Shown in pieces: positions 1-6,221 of a stretch of 7,421 nucleotides of DNA. A program made the position numbers and the translations under genes. The stretch spans positions 1 through 7,421 of the forward strand of contig JAHEXO010000096.1 in NCBI GenBank assembly GCA_023252065.1, given 5' to 3'. The stretch is from Nocardioides sp. (GTDB lineage: Bacteria; Actinomycetota; Actinomycetes; Propionibacteriales; Nocardioidaceae). Every line of letters starts with the position of its first letter. Position 1 is the first letter of the stretch. The notes beneath the pieces are model-generated. The model was not told where the DNA came from, did no database searches, and saw nothing but the letters and a program-made list of their open reading frames with translations.

Positions 1-1464
1 GGCCTGGCCGGTCTGGCGACGGCGTACTTCACCGCAGCGCTGCTGGGCCTGCGCGGCAACCCGGTGACCGACGTGGCCGAGCTCGTGATCCGGCTGACTC
101 CCGGCCAGGTGGCCGAGCAGCTGATCCAAGTCGTCGGCCGCAAGGACAAGCCACTCCTCGTGACCGGCGTCCTGGTCGTCGTGATGCTCCTGTTCATGGT
201 CTTCGGGCTGCTGGCACGGCGGTCGCCGGGCGCCGGCGTGACCGGGTTCGTCGTGCTCGGCGTGGTCGGGCTCGTCGCCAACCAGTCGCAGTACCAGGCC
301 CCGGCGTCGGGGATCCTGCCGATCCTGGTCGGCGTGCTCACCTGGCTGGCGGTGCTGGCGCTGCTGACCGCACGGTTGCGGGAGCGTCCCTTCAGCGACA
401 CCGACCCGCACCGGCGGTTCCTGCTGGCCGCCGCGGGCGTGGGAGCCGGCAGCGTGGTGCTCGCCCTGGTCGGGTGGAAGGCCGGCGGCCACCGTCGCGC
501 CGTCGCGACCGCGCGGGACAACCTGGGGCTGACGGGCGTTACGAACCCCGGCCCGCCGCCCGGTACGTCGGTCGGGCTCGACGGGATCGAGGAATGGCAG
601 ACCCCGGCCGACCGGTTCTACCGGATCGACACCTCACTCAGCCCGCCCGCGATCGCGCCCGCAGACTGGTCGCTGCGCATCCACGGCATGGTCGACCGCC
701 CGATGACGGTCACCTTCGCCGACCTGCTCGCGCGGTCCCGGACCCAGCTCTGGCTCACCCTCAACTGCGTCTCCAACCCGGTCGGCGGCGACCTGATCAG
801 CAACGCCTGGTGGAGCGGGGTGCTCCTCAAGGACCTGCTCGCCGAGGCCGGCGTGCAGTCGGGCGCCGACGCCGTCAAGCAGACCTCCGACGACGGGTGG
901 ACCTGCGGCACCCCGCTGTCGGCGCTCACCGACGACCGGCAGGCGATCCTGGCGTTCGCGATGAACGGCCGGCCCCTTCCGATCGAGCACGGCTTCCCGG
1001 TGCGCACACTCGTGCCGGGTCTCTACGGCTACGTGTCGGCGTGCAAGTGGGTCACCGACATGGAGGTGACGACGTTCGACTCGTTCACGGCGTACTGGAC
1101 CGAGCGCGGCTGGTCGGCGCAGGGCCCGGTCAAGCTCGCCTCCCGGATCGACGTCCCGCACGACGGAGCCCACGTGTCGACCGGGTCGGTGAAGGTCGGC
1201 GGCCTGGCCTGGCAGCAGCACACGGGGATCAAGGCCGTCGAGGTGCAGCTCGACGGCGGCGCCTGGCAGCAGGCCACGCTGGCGCCGAAGACGCTGACCG
1301 ACTCCTGGGTCCAGTGGCAGGCCACCCTGGACGTCCCCTCCGGCGACCACCGGGTGCGGGTCCGCGCGGTCAACGACGACGGTGAGGTGCAGACCCCGGT
1401 CCGCGCCGACCCCGCGCCCAACGGCTCCTCCGGCTGGCACACCATCTCGATCAGCGCGGGGTGA
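1..1464 (+). CDS. Membrane-anchored molybdopterin-dependent oxidoreductase, sulfite-oxidase family (5' partial)
   Basis: The frame is open from base 1, so the GTG at 64 is internal and the true start lies upstream; 487 residues are visible. Hydrophobic segments lie near residues 1-17 (cut by the edge), 52-72, 79-94, 104-124 and 141-159, followed by an extracytoplasmic enzyme domain. The oxidoreductase molybdopterin-binding domain spans about 180-360. The motif TLNCVSN puts the likely Mo-coordinating cysteine at C256, and GFPVRTLVPGLYGYVSACKW at about 331-350 is typical of the fold. Residues about 380-487 resemble the sulfite-oxidase Mo-cofactor dimerisation domain (SRIDVP start, GLAW, VEVQLDGG, VRVRAVNDDG, late PAPNGSSGWH). 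The family oxidises or reduces small molecules using Mo-pterin; the substrate here cannot be told, and sulfite is only one possibility. The last membrane segment carries a Tat-like HRRFLL motif. The gene converges on a C39-like peptidase gene with no gap. Family call is sure, substrate is not. Confidence 0.93.
   Translation, partial: GLAGLATAYFTAALLGLRGNPVTDVAELVIRLTPGQVAEQLIQVVGRKDKPLLVTGVLVVVMLLFMVFGLLARRSPGAGVTGFVVLGVVGLVANQSQYQAPASGILPILVGVLTWLAVLALLTARLRERPFSDTDPHRRFLLAAAGVGAGSVVLALVGWKAGGHRRAVATARDNLGLTGVTNPGPPPGTSVGLDGIEEWQTPADRFYRIDTSLSPPAIAPADWSLRIHGMVDRPMTVTFADLLARSRTQLWLTLNCVSNPVGGDLISNAWWSGVLLKDLLAEAGVQSGADAVKQTSDDGWTCGTPLSALTDDRQAILAFAMNGRPLPIEHGFPVRTLVPGLYGYVSACKWVTDMEVTTFDSFTAYWTERGWSAQGPVKLASRIDVPHDGAHVSTGSVKVGGLAWQQHTGIKAVEVQLDGGAWQQATLAPKTLTDSWVQWQATLDVPSGDHRVRVRAVNDDGEVQTPVRADPAPNGSSGWHTISISAG
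409..477 (+). other. Tat-like last transmembrane segment of the Mo oxidoreductase
   Basis: Visible residues 137-159 begin HRRFLL and continue into a glycine- and alanine-rich, only moderately hydrophobic helix (LAAAGVGAGSVVLALVGW). Basic residues follow it (K160, R165, R166, R172). A twin-arginine motif before a weakly hydrophobic helix is the Tat signature, though RR runs straight into F here instead of RRxF. Mo-pterin is inserted in the cytoplasm, so a folded domain after this helix would need Tat export. The loops before it (ARRSP at about 72-76, and the Arg-rich TARLRERP) fit cytoplasmic positions in a five-helix, N-in and C-out topology. Confidence 0.65.
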
Positions 1465-1469
1465 TCACC
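1460..1469. repeat. 10-bp palindrome at a convergent stop-stop junction
   Basis: GGTGATCACC is a perfect 10-bp palindrome centred exactly between the two stop codons (TGA 1462-1464 on plus, TGA from 1467-1465 on minus). A weak stem follows inside the peptidase gene: CTCCC 1482-1486 with GGGAG 1490-1494. Neither has a T-tract, so calling a terminator would be speculative. Confidence 0.5.
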
Positions 1470-2439
1470 AGGCGCCACGGCCTCCCGCTGGGAGCGGCTG
1501 GTCGTCGCGGTGGATCACGTAGACCGTGCCCCCACTGCCGCGGAGCCAGGCGCGCTCGAGGTCGTCGCGGCGATACCTACGACGCACGCTGCGCTCGGTG
1601 GGGGCGGCCGGGTCGTTGGCGACGACGTCGCCCTCTGCCGTGAAGCCGCGGATCACCAGGAGGTGGCCGTCGGTGGCCTGGGTGGGTGCGCCCCGCAGCG
1701 CGCCGGCCGGATAGGCGACGCTGGCCACCACGGGGATGCCGGCGTCGACGAACCGCTCGGCGTCGCGCAGGTCGCGCAGGCGGGTCACGAAGGCGTGGCC
1801 GGCGAGCCCGGCGGCCCAGGCGGTGTTGAAGCTCCAGTTGCCGGTGCCGTCGTACGCCGGGTCGAAGACGGCGTCGGCCGCGCTCGGGATGTCGGTGGTC
1901 GGTGGCAGCGTGCCGGCATGCGCCAGCACCATCGCGACCGACGTGGGCGAGCACCACCCGCGACCCCCGACCTCCTGCCAGGTCAGCTGGCTCAGCCGCG
2001 TCACGTCGAGCACGCGCTCGGTCCGGCGTAGCGGGGGCGAGGTGTCGGTCCGCACCTCTCCCGCCGAGACGACGGCGCCGATGCGGTCGAGCTCGCAGGC
2101 CCCGTGCAGGCGCAACCGCAGGCGATAGGCGTCGAGCCTCTCGCGCGGGCGCCAGACGTCGGTGTCGACCTCCGGGTCGCCGGTGGCGCTGGCCCGGTGG
2201 GTGGCCCGGCGTCCCGACGCCCAGGTGCCGAGACCGTGCCAGGTCGGGCTGCCGCGTCCTTGTGCGGCCACCTCCATCCAGCTGCCGCGCGGGGTCGTCG
2301 CCTCCCACGAGGCGACCAGGTCGGCGAACGCGAAGCCCGGCTCGCACCACGGTGAGGTCCAGGTCCTCATCTGCGCGTCCTGCCGGCGGAGCGTGCCGTC
2401 GGCGCGCGACCACGCGTCGTACCGGATGCGGCGAGACAT
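1465..2439 (-). CDS. C39-like cysteine peptidase family protein
   Basis: A 324-residue protein. The C-terminal half has a papain-like C39/C39_2 layout: the catalytic Cys lies in GGRGWCSPTSVAMVL (C163), the His in DGHLLVIRGF (H259), and the Asp in VANDPAA (D276). Residues about 30-125 look beta-rich with repeated aromatic and charged positions (SWEATTPRGSWMEV, GLGTWASG); this kind of N-terminal module precedes the peptidase domain in actinobacterial relatives. The substrate is unknown. The N terminus (MSRRIRYDAW) has no signal peptide or membrane helix, so the protein is predicted cytoplasmic, unlike the many secreted relatives. The ATG at 2439 is the first start codon in frame and lies 6 nt from a TATCGT -10 box with no Shine-Dalgarno, fitting a leaderless start. 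Divergent from cysS and convergent with the Mo oxidoreductase gene. No ABC exporter or bacteriocin gene is nearby, so processing of double-glycine leaders is unlikely. Confidence 0.87.
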   Translation of the reverse strand: MSRRIRYDAWSRADGTLRRQDAQMRTWTSPWCEPGFAFADLVASWEATTPRGSWMEVAAQGRGSPTWHGLGTWASGRRATHRASATGDPEVDTDVWRPRERLDAYRLRLRLHGACELDRIGAVVSAGEVRTDTSPPLRRTERVLDVTRLSQLTWQEVGGRGWCSPTSVAMVLAHAGTLPPTTDIPSAADAVFDPAYDGTGNWSFNTAWAAGLAGHAFVTRLRDLRDAERFVDAGIPVVASVAYPAGALRGAPTQATDGHLLVIRGFTAEGDVVANDPAAPTERSVRRRYRRDDLERAWLRGSGGTVYVIHRDDQPLPAGGRGAW

Positions 2440-2445
2440 GACCCG

Positions 2446-2451
2446 ACGATA
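2446..2451 (-). promoter_or_regulatory. -10 box for the C39-like peptidase gene (leaderless start)
   Basis: Read on the minus strand, TATCGT fits the actinobacterial TAnnnT -10 consensus. Six bases (CGGGTC) separate it from the ATG at 2439, so transcription would begin at or next to the start codon. There is no purine-rich ribosome binding site between them. No clear -35 box is visible. Confidence 0.6.
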
Positions 2452-2474
2452 GGGGAGCCGGACTGCCGCCCCTC

Positions 2475-2480
2475 TAGCAT
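2475..2480 (+). promoter_or_regulatory. -10 box for cysS (leaderless start)
   Basis: TAGCAT matches TAnnnT and is followed by six bases (TGGCGG), then the GTG of cysS at 2487. Spacing is identical to the opposite promoter. The absence of a Shine-Dalgarno sequence at a useful distance supports a leaderless mRNA starting at the GTG. No clear -35 box is visible; its expected position (about 2452-2457, GGGGAG) directly abuts the -10 box of the opposite gene. Confidence 0.65.
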
Positions 2481-2486
2481 TGGCGG

Positions 2487-3923
2487 GTGACTCTCCGGCT
2501 CCACGACACCGCGACGCGCGAGGTGCGCGACTTCGTCCCCCTCGAGGAGGGCAAGGCGGGTATCTACGTCTGTGGGCTGACCGTGCAGAGCGAGCCCCAC
2601 GTCGGCCACGTGCGCTCGGCGGTGAACTTCGACGTGCTCCGTCGCTGGCTGGTCGCGTCGGGCTACGAGGTCACGTTCATCCGCAACGTCACCGACATCG
2701 ACGACAAGATCCTGGCCAAGGGCGAGGCGCAGGGCCGGCCGTGGTTCGAGATCGCCTACCTGATGGGCCGCGAGCTCGACAGGGCGCTCGACGCGATCAA
2801 CGTGCTGCCGCCGACCTACGAGCCCGCTGCGACCGGGCACGTCCCCGAGATCCTCGAGCTGATCGGGCACCTCGTGGCGCGCGGTCACGCCTACGCCGCC
2901 GAGGACGGGTCGGGCGACGTCTACTTCGACGTGCGCTCCTGGCCGTCGTACGGCGAGCTGACCCGGCAGAAGATCGACGACATGGAGGCGGCCGAGGACG
3001 CCGACCCCCGCGGGAAGCGGGACCCCCGCGACTTCGCACTGTGGAAGGGCTGGAAGAAGGCCCTCGAGCCCGAGACGGCAGCGTGGCCGTCGCCCTACGG
3101 GCCGGGCCGGCCGGGCTGGCACATCGAGTGCTCCGCCATGGCCGCGAGGTATCTCGGTCCGGCCTTCGACATCCACGGCGGGGGGGTCGATCTCCGCTTC
3201 CCCCACCACGAGAACGAGCTGGCCCAGTCGCGCGCGGCCGGCCAGGCGTTCGCGTCGTACTGGCTGCACAACGCGTGGATCACCACGGCCGGCGAGAAGA
3301 TGTCGAAGTCGCTGGGCAACTCGATGCTGATCCCGTCGGTGCTCGAGCGGGTGCGCGGCATCGAGCTGCGCTATTACATGGTCGCGGCGCACTACCGCTC
3401 GCACGTGGAGTTCTCCTTCGAGGCGCTCGACGAGGCCGCCAAGGCCTTCCGCCGGATCGAGGCGTTCCTCGACCGGGCCGAGAGCGCGGTCGGTGAGGTG
3501 CCGACGGACGGCATGTTGTGCGCGGACTTCATCAATGCCCTGGACGACGACCTCGGGACTCCGGCCGCCATCGCCGCGATCCACGAGGTCGTGACCGAGG
3601 GCAACAAGCACCTCGCGGGAGGCGACGCCACGGCGCTGCGCGGCAGCCTGGCTTCGGTGCTGGCCATGCTCTGGGTGCTCGGCCTCGATCCGCACGATTC
3701 CGCCTGGCCCTCCGCCGGAGCCTCCGACGACGCCCGCCTCACCTCGGCCGTCGACGCGCTGGTCGCCGGCCTGCTCGAGGAGCGGGCCGCGGCGCGAGCC
3801 GGCCAGGACTGGGGCCGCGCCGATGCGATCCGCGACCGGATCGCGGCCGCCGGCATCGCCGTCGAGGACACCCCTGACGGACCGAAGTGGTCCCTGGCGG
3901 AGCCGGCAGAGGGCGGTGCCTGA
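2487..3923 (+). CDS. cysS: Cysteinyl-tRNA synthetase
   Basis: Class I aminoacyl-tRNA synthetase that charges tRNA-Cys with cysteine using ATP, in the cytoplasm. Of 478 residues, the HIGH-type motif is HVGH at 38-41 and the KMSKS loop is at 271-275. The zinc ligands of the family are present: C29 (YVCG), C215 (IECS), H240 and E244 (FPHHENE). The signatures NVTDIDDKI (68-75) and [14 protein letters not shown] lie where expected. A DALR-type helical anticodon domain follows at about 340-475, ending in DGPKWSL. Length and ending match mycobacterial CysS, not the shorter paralogue MshC of mycothiol synthesis. The GTG start lies 6 nt after a -10 box, and [19 protein letters not shown] aligns with the N terminus remembered for relatives. 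The stop overlaps the rlmB start by one base, giving a two-gene operon. A run of seven G at 3180-3186 encodes part of the conserved IHGGG and leaves the frame intact. Confidence 0.98.
   Translation: MTLRLHDTATREVRDFVPLEEGKAGIYVCGLTVQSEPHVGHVRSAVNFDVLRRWLVASGYEVTFIRNVTDIDDKILAKGEAQGRPWFEIAYLMGRELDRALDAINVLPPTYEPAATGHVPEILELIGHLVARGHAYAAEDGSGDVYFDVRSWPSYGELTRQKIDDMEAAEDADPRGKRDPRDFALWKGWKKALEPETAAWPSPYGPGRPGWHIECSAMAARYLGPAFDIHGGGVDLRFPHHENELAQSRAAGQAFASYWLHNAWITTAGEKMSKSLGNSMLIPSVLERVRGIELRYYMVAAHYRSHVEFSFEALDEAAKAFRRIEAFLDRAESAVGEVPTDGMLCADFINALDDDLGTPAAIAAIHEVVTEGNKHLAGGDATALRGSLASVLAMLWVLGLDPHDSAWPSAGASDDARLTSAVDALVAGLLEERAAARAGQDWGRADAIRDRIAAAGIAVEDTPDGPKWSLAEPAEGGA
3908..3913 (+). promoter_or_regulatory. 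Ribosome binding site deciding the rlmB start
   Basis: AGAGGG lies inside the end of cysS, 9 nt before the ATG at 3923. It supports that ATG over the upstream in-frame GTG at 3887. The TGATG overlap (stop 3921-3923, start 3923-3925) suggests translational coupling. Confidence 0.6.
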
Positions 3924-4876
3924 TGCCGGGCAACAGCCAGCGCAAGGGCGCGATCCGCAAGACGTCGAAGAAGCCGACTGCGGGGTCCGGTGGCCGCGTG
4001 CGGCGCGGGCTCGAGGGCAGGGGCCCGACGCCCAAGGCGGCCGACCGGCCCAACCACAAGGCGCACAAGGCCAAGACGCGCTCCGAGCGCGACGCGTCGC
4101 GTCGTCCCAAGCGGCGAGCCGGAGGTGGCGACGACGAGTGGGTGGCCGGGCGCAACTCGGTGGTCGAGGCGCTGCGCGCCGGCGTACCGGTGACCGGGCT
4201 CTACGTCGCGGAGGGCGCGGAGCGCGACGGGCGGCTGCGTGAGGCGTTCAAGATCGCGGCCGACCGCGGCATCTCCTTGCTGGAGGTGACCAAGACCGAG
4301 CTCGATCGGCGTACCGACGGGGCCGTCCACCAGGGCCTCGCCGCCCGGATCCCACCCTATGAGTACGCGCATCCGCGCGACCTGCTCGACGCCGCGGCAG
4401 CGGCCGGCGAGGCTCCGCTGATCGTGGCGCTCGACTCGGTGACCGACCCACGCAACCTCGGCGCGGTGGTGCGCTCGGCCGCCGGCTTCGGCGCCCACGG
4501 CGTCGTCGTCCCCGAACGACGTGCCGCCCGGATGACGCCGGCCGCCTGGAAGACCTCCGCCGGCGCGGCCGCACGGATCCCGGTCGCCCAGGCGACCAAC
4601 CTGGTCCGCACCCTCAAGGACTACCAGGAGGCGGGCTGCCAGGTGCTCGGTCTGGCCGCGTCCGGCGACCTGACCCTGCCCGACCTGCTCGCCGACCGCG
4701 ACCTGGTCACCGGGCCGCTGGTGGTCGTGGTCGGCTCGGAGGGCGACGGCATCGGCCGCCTCGTCGGCGAGACCTGCGACCGGCTGCTCTCGATCCCGAT
4801 GTCGTCGTCGCTGGAGTCCCTCAACGCCGGCGTGGCCGCCTCCATCGCCCTCTACGCGATCGCCCAGTCCCGCTGA
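3923..4876 (+). CDS. rlmB: 23S rRNA (guanosine-2'-O)-methyltransferase RlmB, SpoU/TrmH family
   Basis: A 317-residue SPOUT methyltransferase expected to 2'-O-methylate a guanosine (G2251 in E. coli numbering) in the peptidyl-transferase region of 23S rRNA, using S-adenosylmethionine. Residues 1-70 form a basic, disordered-looking tail ([24 protein letters not shown]) that is conserved in actinobacterial RlmB and fixes the ATG at 3923. A substrate-binding domain (WVAGRNSVVEAL, about 73-145) precedes the knotted catalytic domain. The three SpoU motifs are present: DPRNLGAVVR at 175-184 (N178, R184), VVVVGSEGDGIG at 267-278 (E273) and SSLESLNAGVAASIALY at about 295-311 (N301). It is the second gene of the cysS operon. 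Its last codon and stop (CGC TGA) form the first six bases of the mirrored repeat array, so the array begins inside the gene. Related SpoU enzymes that modify tRNA are possible but less likely given the tail and the cysS neighbour. Confidence 0.95.
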   Translation: MPGNSQRKGAIRKTSKKPTAGSGGRVRRGLEGRGPTPKAADRPNHKAHKAKTRSERDASRRPKRRAGGGDDEWVAGRNSVVEALRAGVPVTGLYVAEGAERDGRLREAFKIAADRGISLLEVTKTELDRRTDGAVHQGLAARIPPYEYAHPRDLLDAAAAAGEAPLIVALDSVTDPRNLGAVVRSAAGFGAHGVVVPERRAARMTPAAWKTSAGAAARIPVAQATNLVRTLKDYQEAGCQVLGLAASGDLTLPDLLADRDLVTGPLVVVVGSEGDGIGRLVGETCDRLLSIPMSSSLESLNAGVAASIALYAIAQSR

Positions 4877-4957
4877 CCTGGCACTTGTGTCACCCCGTAC
4901 GACGCTGACCTGGCACTTGTGTCACGCCGTACGACGCTGACCTGGCACTCGCGTCAC
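4871..4957 (+). repeat. Direct half of the array: three copies
   Basis: Copies are at 4871-4893, 4903-4925 and 4935-4957. The first two 32-mers, including their spacers (CCCGTACGA and GCCGTACGA), differ at a single base, which suggests a recent tandem duplication. The variable 4-mer is ACTT, ACTT, ACTC. Both spacers contain the palindrome CGTACG. The rlmB stop codon lies in copy 1 at 4874-4876. Confidence 0.93.
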
Positions 4958-4974
4958 TACTCATGTGCCAGGTC
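4939..4974. terminator. Central hairpin of the array, possible structure-type terminator
   Basis: GACCTGGCAC (4939-4948) pairs perfectly with GTGCCAGGTC (4965-4974) across a 16-nt loop. Flanking copies add outer stems: CGCTGACCTGGC 4903-4914 with 4999-5010, GTGTCAC 4919-4925 with 4988-4994, and further pairing of 4871-4893 with 5020-5042. There is no T-tract. In RNA this would be a long interrupted hairpin just after rlmB. The terminator role is inference; the pairing is seen. Confidence 0.4.
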
Positions 4975-5042
4975 GATGTCGGCTGAGGTGACACGATCGC
5001 CAGGTCAGCGTCTGTGGACGTGACGCGATCGCCGGGTCAGCG
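4956..5042 (-). repeat. Inverted half of the array: three copies
   Basis: On the minus strand the copies are 5042-5020, 5010-4988 and 4978-4956. The first two carry GATC as the variable 4-mer, unlike ACTT/ACTC in the direct half. The third keeps only the core GACCTGGCAC with scattered matches. Spacers are 5011-5019 and 4979-4987 and lack CGTACG. Confidence 0.9.
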
Positions 5043-5053
5043 AGGGCGGGTGG

Positions 5054-5059
5054 CATCAT
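5054..5059 (+). promoter_or_regulatory. Weak candidate -10 box for the acyl-CoA dehydrogenase gene
   Basis: CATCAT lies 7 nt before the GTG at 5067 and matches only the A and final T of TAnnnT. The only purine stretch (GGAG) touches the start codon and is too close to act as a ribosome binding site, which favours a leaderless start. A -35 element would fall within the last inverted repeat copy. Confidence 0.3.
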
Positions 5060-5066
5060 CGACGGA

Positions 5067-6221
5067 GTGGGTACGACGGTCGAGCGGTTGCTGCCAGACG
5101 ACGACGGGGTCGCCGAGGCACTCCTCGAGCTGACCCGTGAGATCTCCGCCAAGGAGCTCGCGCCGCAGGCGCACGAGGCCGAGGAACGCGGCGAGTTCCC
5201 GGAGGGGGCCTATCGGCTGCTCGGCAAGGCGGGCCTGTTGAGCCTGCCCTTCCCCGAGGAGTACGGCGGGGGCGCGCAGCCCTACGAGGTCTACCTCCAG
5301 GTGGTCGAGGAGATCGCAACCGCCTGGCCGAGCGTGGGGGTCGGGGTCAGCGTGCACGGCCTGACCGCCACCGTGGTCGCCACCAACGGCAGCGACGACC
5401 TCAGGCAGGAGTGGCTGCCTCGGATGCTCGGCGGCGACTGGCTCGGCGCCTACTGCCTCTCCGAGCCGCAGGCTGGCTCCGACGTGAGCGGCATCCGGAC
5501 GCGCGCCGTGCGCGACGGCGACACCTACGTCGTCACCGGCACCAAGCAGTGGATCAGCAACGGCTCGTGCGCCGACTACTACATCCTGTTCGCCCGCACC
5601 TCCGACGACCCCAAGCGCGGCCTGTCGACGTTCGTGGTGCCGGCCGACACCGAGGGCATGAGCTTCGGCGCTCCCGAGAAGAAGATGGGTCTCACCTGCG
5701 ACGTCACCACGCAGGTCGTCTTCGACGGGGTCCGGCTCCCGGCCACCCAGCTGGTCGGTGAGGAGGGCGCCGGGATGCGAGTCGCGCTCTCCGCGCTCGA
5801 CGCCGGCCGGCTCGGGATCGCCGCGGTCGCGACCGGGATCGCCCAGGCAGCGCTGGCCCACGCGGTGGCCTACGCCGGCGAGCGCCGGCAGTTCGGGCGC
5901 CCGATCGGTGACCTCCAGGGGCTCCAGTTCCTGCTCGCGGACATGGCCGCGGACGTCGAGCGGGCGCGTGCGACGTACCTCCTGGCGGCGCGGCTCAAGG
6001 ACGCCGGCCGACCGTTCAGCCGGCAGGCCAGCATCGCCAAGCTGACGGCCTCCGACGCCGCGATGCGGGTGACCACCGACGCGATCCAGGTGCTCGGCGG
6101 CAACGGCTACACCCGTGAGTACCCCGTCGAACGGCTCTTCCGCGACGCCAAGGTCACCCAGATCTTCGAGGGCACCAACCAGATCCAGCGGATGGTCATC
6201 GGACGCGACCTGCTGCGCTGA
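5067..6221 (+). CDS. Acyl-CoA dehydrogenase (FAD-dependent, short/medium- or branched-chain type)
   Basis: The product is predicted to introduce the alpha-beta double bond into an acyl-CoA, passing electrons through FAD to an electron-transfer flavoprotein, in the cytoplasm. Of 384 residues, the N-terminal helical domain spans about 10-120, the beta domain about 125-230 ([14 protein letters not shown] at 127-140, [10 protein letters not shown] at 157-166) and the C-terminal helical domain about 235-384. Family signatures include [16 protein letters not shown] (273-288), [19 protein letters not shown] (344-362) and [11 protein letters not shown] (365-375). The catalytic base is E368, the position used in short-chain and related dehydrogenases. 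Length is normal and no key residue is missing. The chain-length or branched-chain substrate cannot be read from this. No electron-transfer flavoprotein, enoyl-CoA hydratase or thiolase gene is adjacent. The GTG start fits the usual distance to the first helix. The gene converges on the DUF4032 gene without a gap. Confidence 0.95.
   Translation: MGTTVERLLPDDDGVAEALLELTREISAKELAPQAHEAEERGEFPEGAYRLLGKAGLLSLPFPEEYGGGAQPYEVYLQVVEEIATAWPSVGVGVSVHGLTATVVATNGSDDLRQEWLPRMLGGDWLGAYCLSEPQAGSDVSGIRTRAVRDGDTYVVTGTKQWISNGSCADYYILFARTSDDPKRGLSTFVVPADTEGMSFGAPEKKMGLTCDVTTQVVFDGVRLPATQLVGEEGAGMRVALSALDAGRLGIAAVATGIAQAALAHAVAYAGERRQFGRPIGDLQGLQFLLADMAADVERARATYLLAARLKDAGRPFSRQASIAKLTASDAAMRVTTDAIQVLGGNGYTREYPVERLFRDAKVTQIFEGTNQIQRMVIGRDLLR

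Larger units (their letters stand above)
4871..5042. repeat. Mirrored array of six 23-bp repeats at a 32-bp step (172-bp imperfect palindrome)
   Basis: The unit is CGCTGACCYGGC, then 4 variable bases, then GYGTCAC. Three direct copies (4871, 4903, 4935) are followed by three inverted copies ending at 4978, 5010 and 5042. Both halves step by exactly 32 bp, and every direct copy mirrors an inverted copy around one centre, 4956.5. The innermost inverted copy (4956-4978) is degraded; the other five are clear. The inter-repeat 9-mers are unrelated between halves apart from a few positions. The array fills most of the rlmB to acyl-CoA dehydrogenase gap (4877-5066). Repeats are seen directly; function is unknown. 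Confidence 0.93.

Noticed and set aside
64..66. GTG as the start of the Mo oxidoreductase
   Set aside because: The frame is open upstream and encodes a hydrophobic segment, giving the first of five membrane helices.
1510..2441. Long plus-strand open frames opposite the peptidase gene, and similar ones opposite the DUF4032 gene
   Set aside because: They have Arg/Gly/Pro/Ala-rich composition typical of GC-rich shadow frames, no family motifs, and oppose well-supported genes.
3180..3186. Run of seven G in cysS as a phase-variable tract
   Set aside because: It encodes the conserved IHGGGVD next to the zinc site in an essential gene, and the frame is intact; likely codon choice.
3887..3922. Upstream in-frame GTG as the rlmB start
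   Set aside because: It would add 12 residues inside cysS; the ATG at 3923 has a ribosome binding site and begins the conserved [13 protein letters not shown] tail.
2487..3923. MshC (mycothiol ligase) instead of CysS
   Set aside because: The 478-residue length, the C-terminal anticodon domain and the linked rlmB all match CysS.
4854..4864. ACGCGATCGCC in rlmB also occurs in the last inverted repeat, hinting at a seventh copy
   Set aside because: The 169-bp offset is not a multiple of 32, similarity ends after 11 bases, and the rlmB copy encodes the conserved C terminus.
4871..5042. Regular repeats resembling a CRISPR array
   Set aside because: Spacers are only 9 nt, two of them are nearly identical, half of the units are inverted, and there are no cas genes.
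4871..5042. Insertion sequence or MITE bounded by terminal inverted repeats
   Set aside because: There is no transposase, no cargo between the ends and no clear target-site duplication. A dispersed non-autonomous repeat remains possible and is covered as a finding.
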